64,000 nucleotides of DNA from Amyelois transitella (GCF_032362555.1 NC_083512.1:8296001-8360000); one strand, 5' to 3'. Positions 20,901 to 33,489 are shown, counted from the first letter of the stretch. A program made the numbers and translations. Notes: generated by a model from the letters alone, not told the origin.

Positions 20901-23900
20901 CACACTTTAAATTTAAACTTGTAGGTAATGATGATGAGAAATTCTATGCTTTATAGGATTAAATGTACATTTCGTATAATCATCGTAATTGCATACTTCG
21001 TTGCTCACGCTATGTACCTACTCTTTCGCTTCGTAAATAAATATTTACTTTAATAGTTTTAAAAATCCCTACGACTTAAAATAACAAATTTACCTGCCAA
21101 ATAGGGTCAACACCAATGAAGTAAGGCTCGCCCAAATATGCATCTTTAGGGTCTAGCGTCAGAGCGGTGTTATGTTCCAATGTCTCGTTGTCATACGGGA
21201 CTGTCCAGGAAGACCCAAATATGTTCATAGATTTCGAGAATATATCGTTATACATGATTCCGGTGTACATAGAGAAACAGCCCATAAGAAGAATGATGTA
21301 GCGTCCGGCGAAGAAAATATTCCAGATTTCGTTGTTAGATTTTTTGGCAGCAAGGGAGACTTCTTTGCAGACCATCCAAGCGCCGAATAGGGCCATGATG
21401 GCGCCGTGACCCAAGTCTCCGAACATCACCGCGAACAGGAATGGGAAAGTGATGATGGTGTACAGGGCTGTAAAAAAGCAATCATTTTGAATATTTAAAG
21501 CGGGAAACCCTGGCGTCCTTCTTGGTTTATAATATTTCCTGGGCATGGACTTGTTTACTTGCGTACTACGCATAAAAAAGATTGGATTATTAGCGGTTCT
21601 GCCAACCAATATTAAAATAAATTTTAATATACTGATAAAGAAGTATGGAAATACTCCCTTATCATGGGCTATGATCCATATTGTTCCAGTTGCTTTGCCG
21701 GCCGGACGGAAAGTGGACCCTTTGTCCCAAACCCGGAGTCCACTTTCCGATATTTTTCGCCACTTTCTGATCATCATATCATCAGGGCAGGGATCACCCT
21801 TTTCACTTTGTCAAATAAACTACTAACATAACTACTTAAACTTCTAATATAAACTTTCTTCTCTTCACTGATATTTTTATGTTAAATATAGATTTATAGT
21901 ACAGATGTCGTATAGAAATGTGGCCTCCTGTAGTTAAAAAACTACGTACCAGGGTTAGCCTCCCGGTAGGAGGCGACTCCGTACGCGTCGATGAGGTTCT
22001 GGAAGCCGCGCGTGAACCGGTTGGTGCGGTTGAAGGTCGGCGGCTCCTCGTCCGTGGCGATGCAGTTCAGGAACGAGGGGATTGAACTGCCGCATGCGTT
22101 CTGTGAAGAATACAATTATTAAGGTTCCCATCCATCCATCTTGCAGGTTAGACAGAGACAGCAGTCTTTCAAGACCAAATGATAAGAATGAGATTCAAAT
22201 AGTGTGAGGCGGGCTACAACCTCACACTATTTGAATCTCATTTTTATCATCGCCTATAAGATGATTCCGAAGTTTATGAACCTATCCCTGAGTCGCCTTT
22301 TACGACCTCCAAGGGAAAGAGATGGAGTGGTCCTACTTTTTATATTGGTGCCGGGAACTAAAAAAGCCGGCAAAATTATTTAGGTCTATTCCATACATCA
22401 TCGCCGTGTGATCGAATCCATAAATACAACGATAGTTTTTAGGGTTCCGTTGTAGGTTTTAAAGATTCTGACAGAGTAGCAGATAATTTCTTTGCATTAT
22501 TTGAATAAATAATATTAATTGTAAGAAACTCACCGATCCATCAGCCAACGCCTTCTGCACGTTAGGCAGATCAGCGGTAGGAACCCAACATTCCCCGATC
22601 AGACATTTTTTAGTGACGTCCATATTGAACAGGTTAAGAGTGTGGTATATGGCCTTCATCTTGCGCACCATGATAGACCAGCTGGCCAGTTCCTTGGCAA
22701 CGCTGGCCAGGACTCGCTGTCTGTGGTCCCGGGTTTGGTTCAACACCTGTGGTTAATTTATTTTATTATCGTTGGCAGGTAGGTAAATGAAATCTGCACA
22801 TTTCGGAAATGGATGGAAATTAGGGCTCCTTTTTGGTTATTTTGTTATTTATTTAAAACTTTATTAAGCAATATATATCATAATAAAATGGGTGAACCGA
22901 ATGGCAATAGCATTTTTGCTTCTGTGTTAAAACATACTAAAATCGTCTCATTCGTTTCGGTATTCGTAGCTTTCTTTATCCCAAACTGAATGACATCTAG
23001 GTTATATGTATATAGTGTCAAATGTGGCCCAACCCAATTTTAAGGATGATACCACTGGAATAAACCACCAGAATGAATGATCTTAGCTTCATTAGATTTT
23101 CGAGTATTCGGCTATTAGAAGGTACCTTGTGCTCGTAAGTGACATCAGTATGTTATTGATCAATTTTAAAACTATAGTTATATAATATCAGCGCGTCATA
23201 GTTGACCTCCTAAGAGGACTATCACGGCCCTTTATAGCCGAGTATACGCAGTACTCACCATATTAAGGTCTTCGAGCCTAGTGCGCACTCCTTTGACCAT
23301 GTCCTGTCGCTCGGCGTTGGAAGGCGGGCACGGGTATAGGGAGGCGTGGAATCCAGTGCACACTTTCTTGATACGGGATTTTAGTTGTTCGCCTTGGAAG
23401 AACGCTACGAATACGGTCTTGTAGATCTCGTTACCCTGAGAGAAAAGGAAGAAAATAATTAAAAATAATTGTCTAACACATCATTAACCAGAGGCATAAA
23501 AACGTAACCAAAGTTAGTCGAACTTATACTTATAACTTACATTGATAGGATCCTCTAAAGGCTTATCCAGTTCAGCGCGTCGCAGAAACACGTTCCCGCG
23601 GGAAATGCGCCAGAGCATCCGCTCGAAGGCCGGCACTCGTTCCCGCTGGACCACGCCGGCTACGAAGCCTAGTCTACCCCGGTTAGCGGCTTGCTGGCCA
23701 GTCTCGTCTGATATCAGCGATCTGGCAAAATAAAAACCAGCAAATAAAAAATAGGTAACAGAAAAAGAAATAATGGAAACCAGGCCTTGGCCAGACGCCC
23801 TTAATAATGGAAACTTTACTCATATCGGATTATTCACAAAGTCATCTTATTAAAATCACACGGCACTCGTTTTCATGTAAGTCGTTCTCTTTTTCAGTAA

Positions 23901-26900
23901 AGTTAAACAATATTTATTTTTTTTATAAAAATAGACAAAAACTGACTTGGTTAGGGAATCCATGCCGAACTCTTCTTGCGCGCTGAAGAAAGACTCTGTC
24001 TTCTCAAGGACGTGACGAAGCTCCGTGAGCTCCAAGTAGTTCTGTTTCAGGTTCACGGCGTTATGGGAAAGCTCAAGGATTTCGTTTTCTGTCTTTTCCA
24101 AGTGAGCCTGGGAATAAAAGTGATGAAGGTGATTTATTTGAGAAACTTTTTAACTTCATGATATACCGACAGTGTTGACCTCAAGATCAATTCTTTAAGT
24201 AAAGTTGAATGCGCAAACCTGTTCTTGAGGCAATTGGACGCCATCTTTGTGCACCTCTGCTTCGATGTACCAAAGCGTGCGCTCCATCTCGTCAATTCAA
24301 TTTAATATTTGTAGTATCGAATTAATGTTTGGTAGGTTCTTACCTCAAGATCAATGATTTCCCTCGGGTTGGGAGCGCGAGGCGGCTCTTTAACTTGTGG
24401 CACATGGACGCCATCTTTGTGCACCTCGGCCTCGATGTACCAAAGATTGCGCTCCATCTCGTCAATTCAATTTAATATTTGTAGTATCGAATTAATGTTT
24501 GGTAGGTTCTTACCTCAAGATCAATGATTTCCCTCGGGTTGGGAGCGCGAGGCGGCTCTTTAACTTGTGGCACATGGACGCCATCTTTGTGCACCTCGGC
24601 CTCGATGTACCAAAGATTGCGCTCCATCTCGTCAATTCAATTTAATATTTGTAGTATCGAATTAATGTTTGGTAGGTTCTTACCTCAAGATCAATGATTT
24701 CCCTCGGGTTGGGAGCGCGAGGCGGCTCTTTAACTTGTGGCACATGGACGCCATCTTTGTGCACCTCGGCCTCGATGTACCGAAGCTTGCGCTCCATCTC
24801 GTCACAGCGGCGGACCTCATTGACGAATTTACGCTGGAACGCGTTCACTTCCGGATTCAACTGTAAACAAGAATTTGTACTTATTTAAAACACTGAATGT
24901 AATCTAAAAATTTTGAAAGTTAATGTACCGCATAGAGTGGGCAGTCAGATAATTAGCCCTGCTGTAATTAACCCCGTAAATCTCTTCTTATCCCAAAAAT
25001 GGGACGCCCTATTCAATCATTGATATGTTTCTGACTTTTTTTTCGCACTCGATCTCACCTTTATGCGTCAGAGCAGACTTAATAATAATTGTAAAACCCA
25101 CGAAAATATTTTAAACATAAACATAAGATGTAGGTATAATCTAAAATTACAACGTCAGTGCTTAATCCAAGTCTATCTTGGAATTTTACGTAGTAAATTT
25201 AAGACTCTGTTCTAAATTGGTGATCAAACAAAACAAATCTACTCAAATAATTCTATTATGAATTATACTTTGGTCTTTTTACCACGTTTTTGTTCAGAGT
25301 TCCAGTGGTCCCGCCGCCCGTTGCCAGGGTCAACCACTCCATTATACAACCCATTCAATTGGCCTATTTGCTTGAGGCGTTTATCTTTTTTGTAGCAGGA
25401 ATAGCCTCTCCGAAAGTTTTCTAGTTGATCTTTGGTTTGAATAAAAGATAATCTAAACTTCATCCATTAAAGATTTTCCTAAGAAACAAGAAATGTTTTT
25501 CCTTTCTTTATTAAACATTCCAGAAAAAAATTAAGCAAAAAAATAATGCCGTCCCGTACCTGGCCAAGGAACACTTTCTTACGAATAAGTAGATAAACAT
25601 TCCTGATTCATGTGACTTTTAATCTGTCTATCCCGTAACGGATAGAATAGTGATAATTGTTTGAGATATTTTTGTGCAAAACTGAATTGGAATTTCCGTA
25701 CAATCAACCTTGTGTCATAATTATCTTCTATTTTTATATGTTCACGGTTTTTTATGTGTTCACTTGATAAGTAATCGTATTACAGATTTAAATTCCACAT
25801 TATGAGACGAAATCACAAAAACAAGCAGCGTAAAAACAAAGATTGAGCTAATCGCTTAATGATTGAAGTAATTACTATCATAAGGTCGTATTGTCTAAGT
25901 GTAGTCTGAGGTTTACGATGTAGATTAAGAGTGCAACTATGTAACTTGATTTTTATTTTCTTAACTTGTGTACATACTTACATTCAGGATAATCTTAAAA
26001 TAGTAGCCTAAATATTATTCCTATGATGCTTTAAGAAAGTATTCCGGCTAAGTTTTATTTAAATACATTTAGTATAGTAAGTGTTACAAAATACACTTTG
26101 TTAAAAATTTATACAAACCCAAAAACTATCGCATTTATAATATTAGTAATTAAAAATAAGTTTACGCATTCACCCTAATCCACAGCTATCTTTACCTACA
26201 AAAGTTTATAACTTACAAATATTATAAACACAACGTGTACCTATGTACTTAGCTCTATCAGCTAACAAGAAAATTGCAATTGATTGATTACAAGAACTTG
26301 GGATGCTTGAATAGTGATACAACTTCATAATTTTATAGTCGATTCTGAAAATATTATACTTAGGTATCATACATAGCTATCATTTACTTGACATTTGGCC
26401 ACACACAACCGCGGAATTTAATAAGTTAGTATATTTGACATCATACAAATAACGTAATATAAATTGTAGGTATCGGAAACAGAGACGAGGAGATAATTCC
26501 ATAACTTAACGGATCGCATATTATTTCCTATCAAATACACAACAACCACAATACCCACATAGTTATGCAACCAATTGTGAAATTGATGTGGGCTAGGAAC
26601 AAATCGGTTGACGTACAGACGAGACAAACCGGTTGAACAGGGCGTGACAGGATTACATGGGGCCATGAGCAGTAGGTGCCCGAACCGTGCGTCCATCACG
26701 GATTGCAAATATCTAGGTACCATGTAGGGTAGATGGTATATACTTATTTTCTTTAATAATTCTATAGTACTTCATTTTATCTTTAGTATCCAATAAGCTT
26801 TTCTCCTATAGACCTCCACATAGTGTAGAATGACAATTATTATCTATACTAAAGCGTCGTTGTAAATGTAACTCTTACTTTGATGGTAGCTCCTTGACTA

Positions 26901-27725
26901 CTTTGATTGGATGGTATATCACTCAAGCAAGGGAACCTTATTCAAAGCACACTACTTATATGTTCGGGGGACCTTGTACCTAACATATGACAGATTTTTC
27001 TGTACGAATGTGACGTTCAATCGTTTGAATTTTAACTAGGTATATAAACAAGTGTTAAAAGAACTATTAAAATTGGTAAAGTTCTTTTAAATAAGTAAAC
27101 TAAGGCAAAATTTGGTTTAACGAACGCAAAATTAATTATGACACCTTTTAGTAAGTAATTTCTTATAATCAAAGCTGGTTTTATTACCCTAACGGACAAC
27201 TACTGTTACAATTAAATCAATGACTTATTATTATTACATCAACTATTCTCGTTTTAAACAAGAAATGCACCTTAACGAGTAGATACCTTTACTTCAAGGT
27301 CCAGGCACCAGATAACCTTCGGTTTGGCATGGCAAGCCGGTCAAGTTCACTCAATGCAAGTGAGATTTAAAGAGGAAAAATGTCGCGACTGTATTAAAGG
27401 GCAAACGAAAATAAACTTTTTATTTATGGACAATAAAATAAGTTCATTCTTGCGGGTTTTTCAGGGGAACTTAACCCATACTGGATCATGGTGTAAACCG
27501 CACTAGACGAATGTGCATATCTTTGCCGCCAAGGTATCCATGGGTAAAATATATCGATGAAAATCCTATTCTAAAGTGCCGGGAACCACACGGCATGAAA
27601 GTACTTACGTCTCGAAACTGCACGGTGCCGGCTTCGCCCAGCTCCGATACGGAGGTGTATGCCGCCTCTGGCTGGATGAAGAGCTGGCACAAGGCCATCT
27701 CCTCACTTCGGAACATCGCCCCCAT
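17970..27725 (-). CDS. Vha100: V-type proton ATPase 116 kDa subunit a
   Basis: Fourteen coding exons, in transcript order: 27609-27725, 24684-24860, 23947-24107, 23541-23721, 23259-23435, 22534-22746, 21950-22100, 21094-21467, 20732-20841, 20374-20501, 19740-19972, 19151-19391, 18498-18669 and 17970-18066. Phases all agree and give 843 aa, the usual length. The N-terminal cytosolic half starts [16 protein letters not shown] and includes [19 protein letters not shown]. The membrane half holds [15 protein letters not shown] sequence (here [20 protein letters not shown]) and about eight helices. The proton-path arginine is in [13 protein letters not shown], about residue 745. Subunit a forms the Vo half-channel for proton transport in endomembranes and, in insect gut or tubule, the plasma membrane. 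Which of the several insect paralogues this is cannot be decided here. Its second intron contains the 170-base exon-fragment array described separately. Confidence 0.96.
21707..21749. repeat. 12-bp perfect inverted repeat in V-ATPase intron
   Basis: CGGAAAGTGGAC at 21707-21718 is answered by its exact complement at 21738-21749, with a 19-base spacer. It lies in the intron between exons 21950-22100 and 21094-21467, in a stretch that stays open in the downstream exon's frame. It may be the remnant of a small transposon. Confidence 0.7.
22181..22248. repeat. long near-perfect inverted repeat made of SINE sequence
   Basis: Arms of 29 bases at 22181-22209 and 22220-22248 match with one mismatch around a 10-base spacer. 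Each arm carries the motif ATTCAAATAGTG found in the (TATG)n-tailed SINE. The rest of a copy (CGCCTTTTACGACCTCCAAG and GTGCCGGGAACT) continues to about 22365. This looks like two SINE pieces joined head to head. It lies about 80 bases upstream of the acceptor of exon 21950-22100. Confidence 0.85.
22249..22365 (-). mobile_element. SINE fragment, (TATG)n-tailed family
   Basis: Contains GTCGCCTTTTACGACC and GGGAAAGAGATGGAGTGGTC followed by GGTGCCGGGAAC, the head half of the family in reverse. Intronic in the V-ATPase gene. Confidence 0.6.
24174..24683 (-). repeat. tandem array of partial V-ATPase exon copies, 170-base period
   Basis: Two units (24514-24683 and 24344-24513) look identical. Each holds intron sequence plus the last 120 bases of the neighbouring true exon (24684-24860), including its GTAAGAACC donor. 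The exon-like parts are 24514-24633 and 24344-24463. They differ from the true exon at two codons (AAT for AAG and TGG for CGG). Upstream of GACGAGATGGAGCGC they show AT-rich intron sequence instead of the first 57 exon bases. A third, diverged unit lies at 24174-24343. No unit has a good acceptor. Use of GACGAG as an acceptor would add 38 codons in frame per unit, but it has no pyrimidine tract. The identical copies could also be an assembly error. Confidence 0.85.
24219..24293 (-). pseudogene. diverged exon-like copy, possible alternative exon of V-ATPase
   Basis: This reads GAGATGGAGCGC, then codes [14 protein letters not shown] as in the true exon apart from T and W. It then departs to QLPQEQ before a possible donor, CAG|GTTTGC. 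Within [11 protein letters not shown] the only base differences from the true exon are silent (GAA/GAG and GCA/GCC). Phase would fit the next exon (AHLEKTE). No good acceptor is visible, so it may be an alternative exon that has lost function or a relic. Confidence 0.45.
24861..27460 (-). other. V-ATPase first coding intron, mostly without recognised features
   Basis: The interval between coding exons 27609-27725 and 24684-24860. A 67-codon minus-strand frame at 25263-25463 has a few protein-like features but no family match. It could be a transposon scrap. No other gene was seen. Confidence 0.5.
27461..27516 (+). repeat. dispersed repeat fragment ('GGATCATGG' family)
   Basis: GGGGAACTTAACCCATACTG followed by GGATCATGGTGTAAACC matches the family at 53230-53300. 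It lies in the first coding intron of the V-ATPase gene. Confidence 0.55.
27534..27597 (-). mobile_element. SINE head fragment abutting a splice donor
   Basis: ATCCATGGGTAAAATATATC and GTGCCGGGAACCACACGGCA match the head of the (TATG)n-tailed SINE in reverse. Its outer end is 11 bases from the 5' splice site of the first V-ATPase coding exon (GTAAGTAC at 27601-27608). Confidence 0.65.
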
Positions 27726-27755
27726 CCTGCTGCCCCTTTATGTGCCCGTTTCGTT
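27726..27755 (-). other. Vha100: 5' UTR part of V-ATPase second exon
   Basis: Thirty bases between a clear acceptor (TTATTTCAG at 27756-27764) and the start codon. The upstream frame has an in-frame TAA, which supports the ATG at 27725 as start. Confidence 0.6.
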
Positions 27756-27814
27756 CTGAAATAATAAAAAAAATCGTAAATATAACATATACCTAGGACA
27801 TAGAAGAAGCTCAG

Positions 27815-27859
27815 TATTTCTAACTATTTATGTACTAGGCACATAAATAGTTAGAAATA
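27815..27859. repeat. 19-bp perfect hairpin, AT-rich
   Basis: Arms at 27815-27833 and 27841-27859 are exact complements with a 7-base loop (ACTAGGC). It lies about 60 bases inside the V-ATPase 5' UTR intron. The stem is shorter than usual miRNA precursors. Confidence 0.85.
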
Positions 27860-30800
27860 TAGATATGCATAGATTACTTGAAAAAAGTCAAGTAAAGAAA
27901 CGAACAAACAAACTTTCCCATTTATATTAGTATGAAGGTATTTATATAATACCTACTAAAGCATGAAAAAATGTGACATGGTAGGTATGATATGGAAGTA
28001 TGAACTAGATATAGAATAGTTTACTAATAATATTTTGAAAAGATAGACCTAGACACTTTTCGAATTCAGTTGAGTTTTTTCGGAAGTAATTATACTTTAC
28101 CGCGTTAATATGGTATTGCATGTATTCCTATGGTATTACTACCTCTACCATATCAGAATTGAATGTCTGTCAATAAAGTAATTATAATAACAATTTCATT
28201 CGCGGCCACATCTGTCGGACTAGTTATTCAAAGTGAGACAAGGCTAAGAAAATGATTGCAAAACTTATTTCTATGTGTGTACAGATGTCATTGAAGCTTC
28301 TGAACATGTTAACCTATTTATGATTGACAAATGAAACAGTCACGATCACCAATAGACGTGCTATTCAGTTAAATCAGTTCTCTATTACACCATCCAATTT
28401 CAGGGCGCCGATTTCGGAAGTATCCACGCCAACTCTGCACATATTGAAAAGTCCACAAATGCAAACACAAAACGTGTCTTTACATACCAAAAAATCTTAA
28501 ATAGATATTAAAGCTATTTAGAGTATATTATAGGTCTTTTAGAGAACCGTAAATTTTGGGGAACTGTCGGAACTACTCCCTAAATCGGCTCCCTTAAATT
28601 GAGCGGTGTAACAATAATTATTTAATTTTAACTTGTCGAGTGGAGCGTAAGTTACAACTTTTATTTTTTAACGAGACGGGTTGTGGGCACGATGCGTGAC
28701 GAAAACGAGTTGCGGTCCATTCGGTGTGACGCGTTGGTAGGCGCGGGCTTAGGTTAACTATTTTAAACCTGATTATTTATGTATAAAATTTGCCTAGTGC
28801 AAAATTTAAAATGCACCATCCAAATTATTGATATTTTCAATTATATTAATGCAGCGAAACATACAGAATTTGAAGTTATTAACATTATTCCTAGATATGC
28901 AAGTTTTCTTTTAAACAGGTCATTCATTAGTTGTACTCGTTGATTGAAAATAGGTAAAGGTACTGCAATTATAACATTACGTGCTGCAATCTGTAGTCCT
29001 GTTCACCAATGAACTGACCGTGTAGAAAATACAAAAATAATATTTTGCAAAACACCTAACGCATGAATAATTGTTTACCTAGTTAATTTGAGTATTCATA
29101 AAAATAACCAGCGATTTCCTGAACAAATACCAGACCACTTTTACAAGTTTCAGCACATGAGCACGATGACGTGATGGCGTTACAATACCGAAGAACTCTA
29201 GTTGCGATTAATAGTAGTAGATTCATTTTTAGTACGGTAGTTATTACCTACTTTAAAATAATTATATAATTTGCTAATGACGGGTTTGTTAAATAATACC
29301 TACATCAATACTATAGTGGCGATTCCCTACTATAATTAAATAAGTACGAAGTTTTACTGGACAAGTCGATATTCTCAAGGTGTAGACAAAAAATGTATCA
29401 TCATTAGATCATTACAATAACGTTCCCATCCAGTGAAGCAGGAATTGAATTCGCGGTCAAATACAAGGCCAGTAGTTTTTGCCGCTGCACCTAGCGACTT
29501 CGCCGTTTTTTACGAAACCCTCTTTCTCTAACCGCAGCTGCGTTTTAAAATAAGTAGTACCAACAAAAACTTAGGAAATCAATTAATGAATAGCTAAAGT
29601 TCAACATTTGCATTTTACCGTGAGGATAAACTTGTTAATAGTTCTGCTTCATGCCAATTTCTCACTGAGTGAGTGCATTGATATGCATTTCAGCATTTAC
29701 AATATTAAACTTTTATACAATGGGCCATTAAAATTTGCTACGGCTGATACATGGCTACTTGCAAGTGCTGTGACTACTGAATAGTAAGTTTTTATAACTA
29801 TATACATCTAAAACAAGTCAATTACTTAACCCCATTATTTTACAATGCAATTATTTGCACGAAACCACTTATCCACAATCGTTTAGCTAAGTACACAACG
29901 CTATATATCCTGCTCTGACCAACGGAAACAATTTAAAGTAGTGCTAGTAATTAAGTGCGAAGCTGAACGAAGTACGAGGTACTGTCTCACCTATCGTCTA
30001 TGCAAACCAGATTATTGTTTTAAATGATGAGCTCATTTGAATAATTGCTAAAATGCCAACACAAATACCATTGTGCGCGGATTCTCTGATAAACTAGCAT
30101 ACCACGTCCTTGGAATAATAATGTCACGTTAAAATATCTTATCTAAAGAAATACATGTTTTCGACATACAAATTTAGTTATTTCACTTTATTTATATAAC
30201 TTATGTAAAAGAGCATGATAAGTAGTTTTATGAATAAATTCTTTTTACTTTACTATGTTGTTCGGAAATGTCCAAAAACTTAGCTTTGGAAAGTAAAAGA
30301 AATGACAGGCATAAGAATATATTTCAAAGTTTGTTGAGCTTATGAACGACGACATGACTTTTCATCATAAGATCTATAACTTGGGGATTTACATGGTAAG
30401 ACTGAATGCCTAAGGTGTACGCAAATCAAATACCTAGTACCTTGAGCTTGCGTACACCTCATCTTCCTTACCGTCGGGCTAAGGTATTATAAAAAATACC
30501 GACAGAAATTTTCATATTTCAACGATTCGTTTACAGAAGTCTACTCTGACGAGTAATGGCACGAAAATTAAAAGCGGATGGGCTGATAGACGGGAACGCC
30601 TAAGAAAGAGAAAATATGCGGTCAAGCTGTTCGTAGGCCTTACGACAGTCGGAGAACACCAACGTTAGCGTCGTTTTCTCTTTACAAAACAATGACGAAG
30701 TATAACATTCTTCACCGACCGTCCCAACAAAGCCTCTTATCGACAAATATTGTGTTAGCATACAAGACAAGCAAGCGAAAATGTCTGGAAGCGCTTACTT

Positions 30801-31404
30801 CAATGGGATTTAATTTTTAACGACGATGACGGATGACGACGAGACGACATTATTCGGAAAAAATGCTTTACAAAGCAAGCAGTGAAGACTTTGGTTTTCC
30901 ATACTAATATCCATACTAGGTAATATAATAAAATAAAAGATTTGTATTTTTACAAATGAACTCAATATAATTTTTATAAAATTTGGCACGGATACGAAAC
31001 TCTTAGCAATAACATAAACTTTTTCGGGAAATACCCACGGGAGCCAAGCCCGCGTATATAAATATGTAATGAAACTAAAAAAAAAAACATTTAAGTACCC
31101 GACTTGAGCAGGTCTCGGTATTTGGTAAGTGAGTGAGTTAAACTGGTTGATCTTGTAGCAAGGCAGTCATACATTACACACGCATGCGCTTGCGCATGGG
31201 CAGGTAGGACACGCATTGAAGGCCACCGATCCGTCACAACAGTTTCCGCTTGGTATTTATCCCACTTCCGATTATATTCAATTTTCCTTAATGATATTAA
31301 CCTTTCCTTGTGATATTATTTCTAGATTTATAAGTTGAATGTTTAAATGGATTCTTTTTTAATAACTGAATTTTCAAATACCTATGTTAAGATGGCGACC
31401 ATAT

Positions 31405-31540
31405 TATTCAGTGTGAATTTCCGTTCCTGTGGGAATATTCTATAGTCCACCCCAAGACCATGAAAATAAGGAACCTACACGCACCATTTGGCCCATGCGT
31501 TGATATGTTAGTCAATCAGTCGGTGTCTTCTTTTAAAGAT
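31405..31540 (+). repeat. dispersed repeat ('GCGTTGATATGTTAGTCAAT' family)
   Basis: Shares AATTTCCGTTCC, GGAACCTACA and GCGTTGATATGTTAGTCAAT with the copy at 38985-39140. It resembles the 3' region of a SINE or LINE family widespread in Lepidoptera. Edges are approximate. Confidence 0.55.
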
Positions 31541-33489
31541 ATATTTCAAAATGAAAGCTTTTCATATAGAGTAAAAAAAGAAGTAGAAGCAGGTGCACTG
31601 CGAAGATTTTAAGCTCTTAAATAGAAGGTAAGAAATGAAATAATGAGATCTTTCTGCCTTTGGTTATTAGGGTAGGTGGCGATCTTCAAGTCACATTGTT
31701 GAGATGGATGATGTTCAAGCATAATTACACATAAAGAAGCTTGTGCTGGTAAAGATTAATCATCTCATGAATTTACATGATTAATTTAAAATACACATAT
31801 CTTGCGGTCGTGCACAAGTTTCCTGTTTATGATCCCGTTTTAGAATCCCTACTGCATTTCGTAATATTCGGGCAGGTAAGGTACATTAGCTTAGTTACAG
31901 CATCCAGCTTATAAACAATCGTAATACATGAGGTAAACCGACTAAAATTAGATGTACACATCGAAAACGAGGATGGTCGACGATGAGACGTTCGGCGTAA
32001 ACACGGTTAATAGATTGATTAAAATTAACATTTTATGACTACGGATTTAGATGATAAAATTAGTGTTTGGTGCCAGAAACTCACCAGATACTAAATTGAT
32101 CTTATGTGAAAAGTATAGCAATTGTTAACTTCATTAGTGACTATTTTTCCGATTGTTTATCGCAGTGTGCAATGTTTAAACTGAATAAGTTTGACGAAAT
32201 GTTTATTTCGTTTTCAATACATTAGTCATACGAGCGGTCATTGCTGTCATAATACCATCGTATTGTTTTAAATTCATACAGCTGAAGAAATAACTTCGGC
32301 TGCGACTGGAACATAAAACAAGCTTCGGCCAGTTTCCAATATGATTTATTACTTGCAACGCGTTTTCTGTTGCTAGTGTTGCAATGTTTTGTGTGACGTG
32401 ACTGTTTAAATTTTAAAACAATTTTTAGATGGAGTCTAAACAAAGTTACGTCAAAATTAACACAAGAAATTTATGAGCGATACGTGCCGCGCTCCCTTAG
32501 CATATAATATGTAAGAAATAAATTTGTCAAACACGGAGTATTTGATGTGCGTTTCAAGTTACACAATGTAAACTGATATTCGAAGTAACGCTAATTACAA
32601 CGTAGGTAGGTACTTTGTAAATAAAGAATAGTTCAATATTATTGATGATTTTAGTACATCACTACTGGAGAAGTGTCTAGGTTTACGCTTTGGAAAGCAA
32701 TATGCGGGAAACGACATGGTCTAGGCAAAGCGTGAAAGCACCCACGTAAGCACAGAATTGTGATGTTGGGTTTTGGGGTCGTAAATGTCAAGTTTAGTAG
32801 GTTGTAGGTGTCTACAATTATTTAAAAAAAAAATGATGTAGTGAATAAAAATTATTTGGATTCCTCGTAATTGGCGACGAATGTCGTAATTTTTGAGTAA
32901 ATTATATGTAGTAAGGATTGTATATTTAGGTATGTAGCTAACCATTTAATCGTATTTAATTTGCTGATTGTTCCTTAATCTGCCAACCTATGAACTCATC
33001 AAATCTTCATAGGTAATCGTCTAAGTTTATTATAGGTATGAATTCGCGTTATATCAATTGGCCATTCATGGTATCATCATATGTTAGAACTAAGTTTTGT
33101 ACCTATAAAAACCCTATTTTATGTTATCAAACTGATTTTATAAAAGGAATCTGTGTTAAGTACATATTTAATTCAGTAATTAATCAGTTCAGTCAAGTCC
33201 GTGAAACTGTTCCTAAGATTCTCTCTTTTTTATTTCTTTTTAGCCTTGCTTATCCAGATACTTATTTGGTATAGGTGTAAGTGTTAATCAAATTGTTGTC
33301 CACTACTTGCTTGTTGTAGTCATGTGTAAACTAATATCCACAAAATTACCTAAGATTTATAGTGGTGTAACGTAAAGTTGAACAAAAAGCAGATACGTAA
33401 GTACTTATTAATCTTCCCCGTGGATATCGTAAAGGGCGATTACCTTTAAATCTTAATCGGGTTAATTTTTTTACACAAACTAAATAGAG

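Noticed and set aside
21468-21777. Upstream extension of the V-ATPase exon frame (about 100 codons)
   Set aside because: The acceptor at 21468 and the family alignment (REANP joined to ALYTIITF) show that this part is intron; the open frame is chance or transposon.
25263-25463. 67-codon minus-strand frame in the V-ATPase intron
   Set aside because: Slightly protein-like but with no family match and no fitting splice signals; noted only as a possible transposon scrap.
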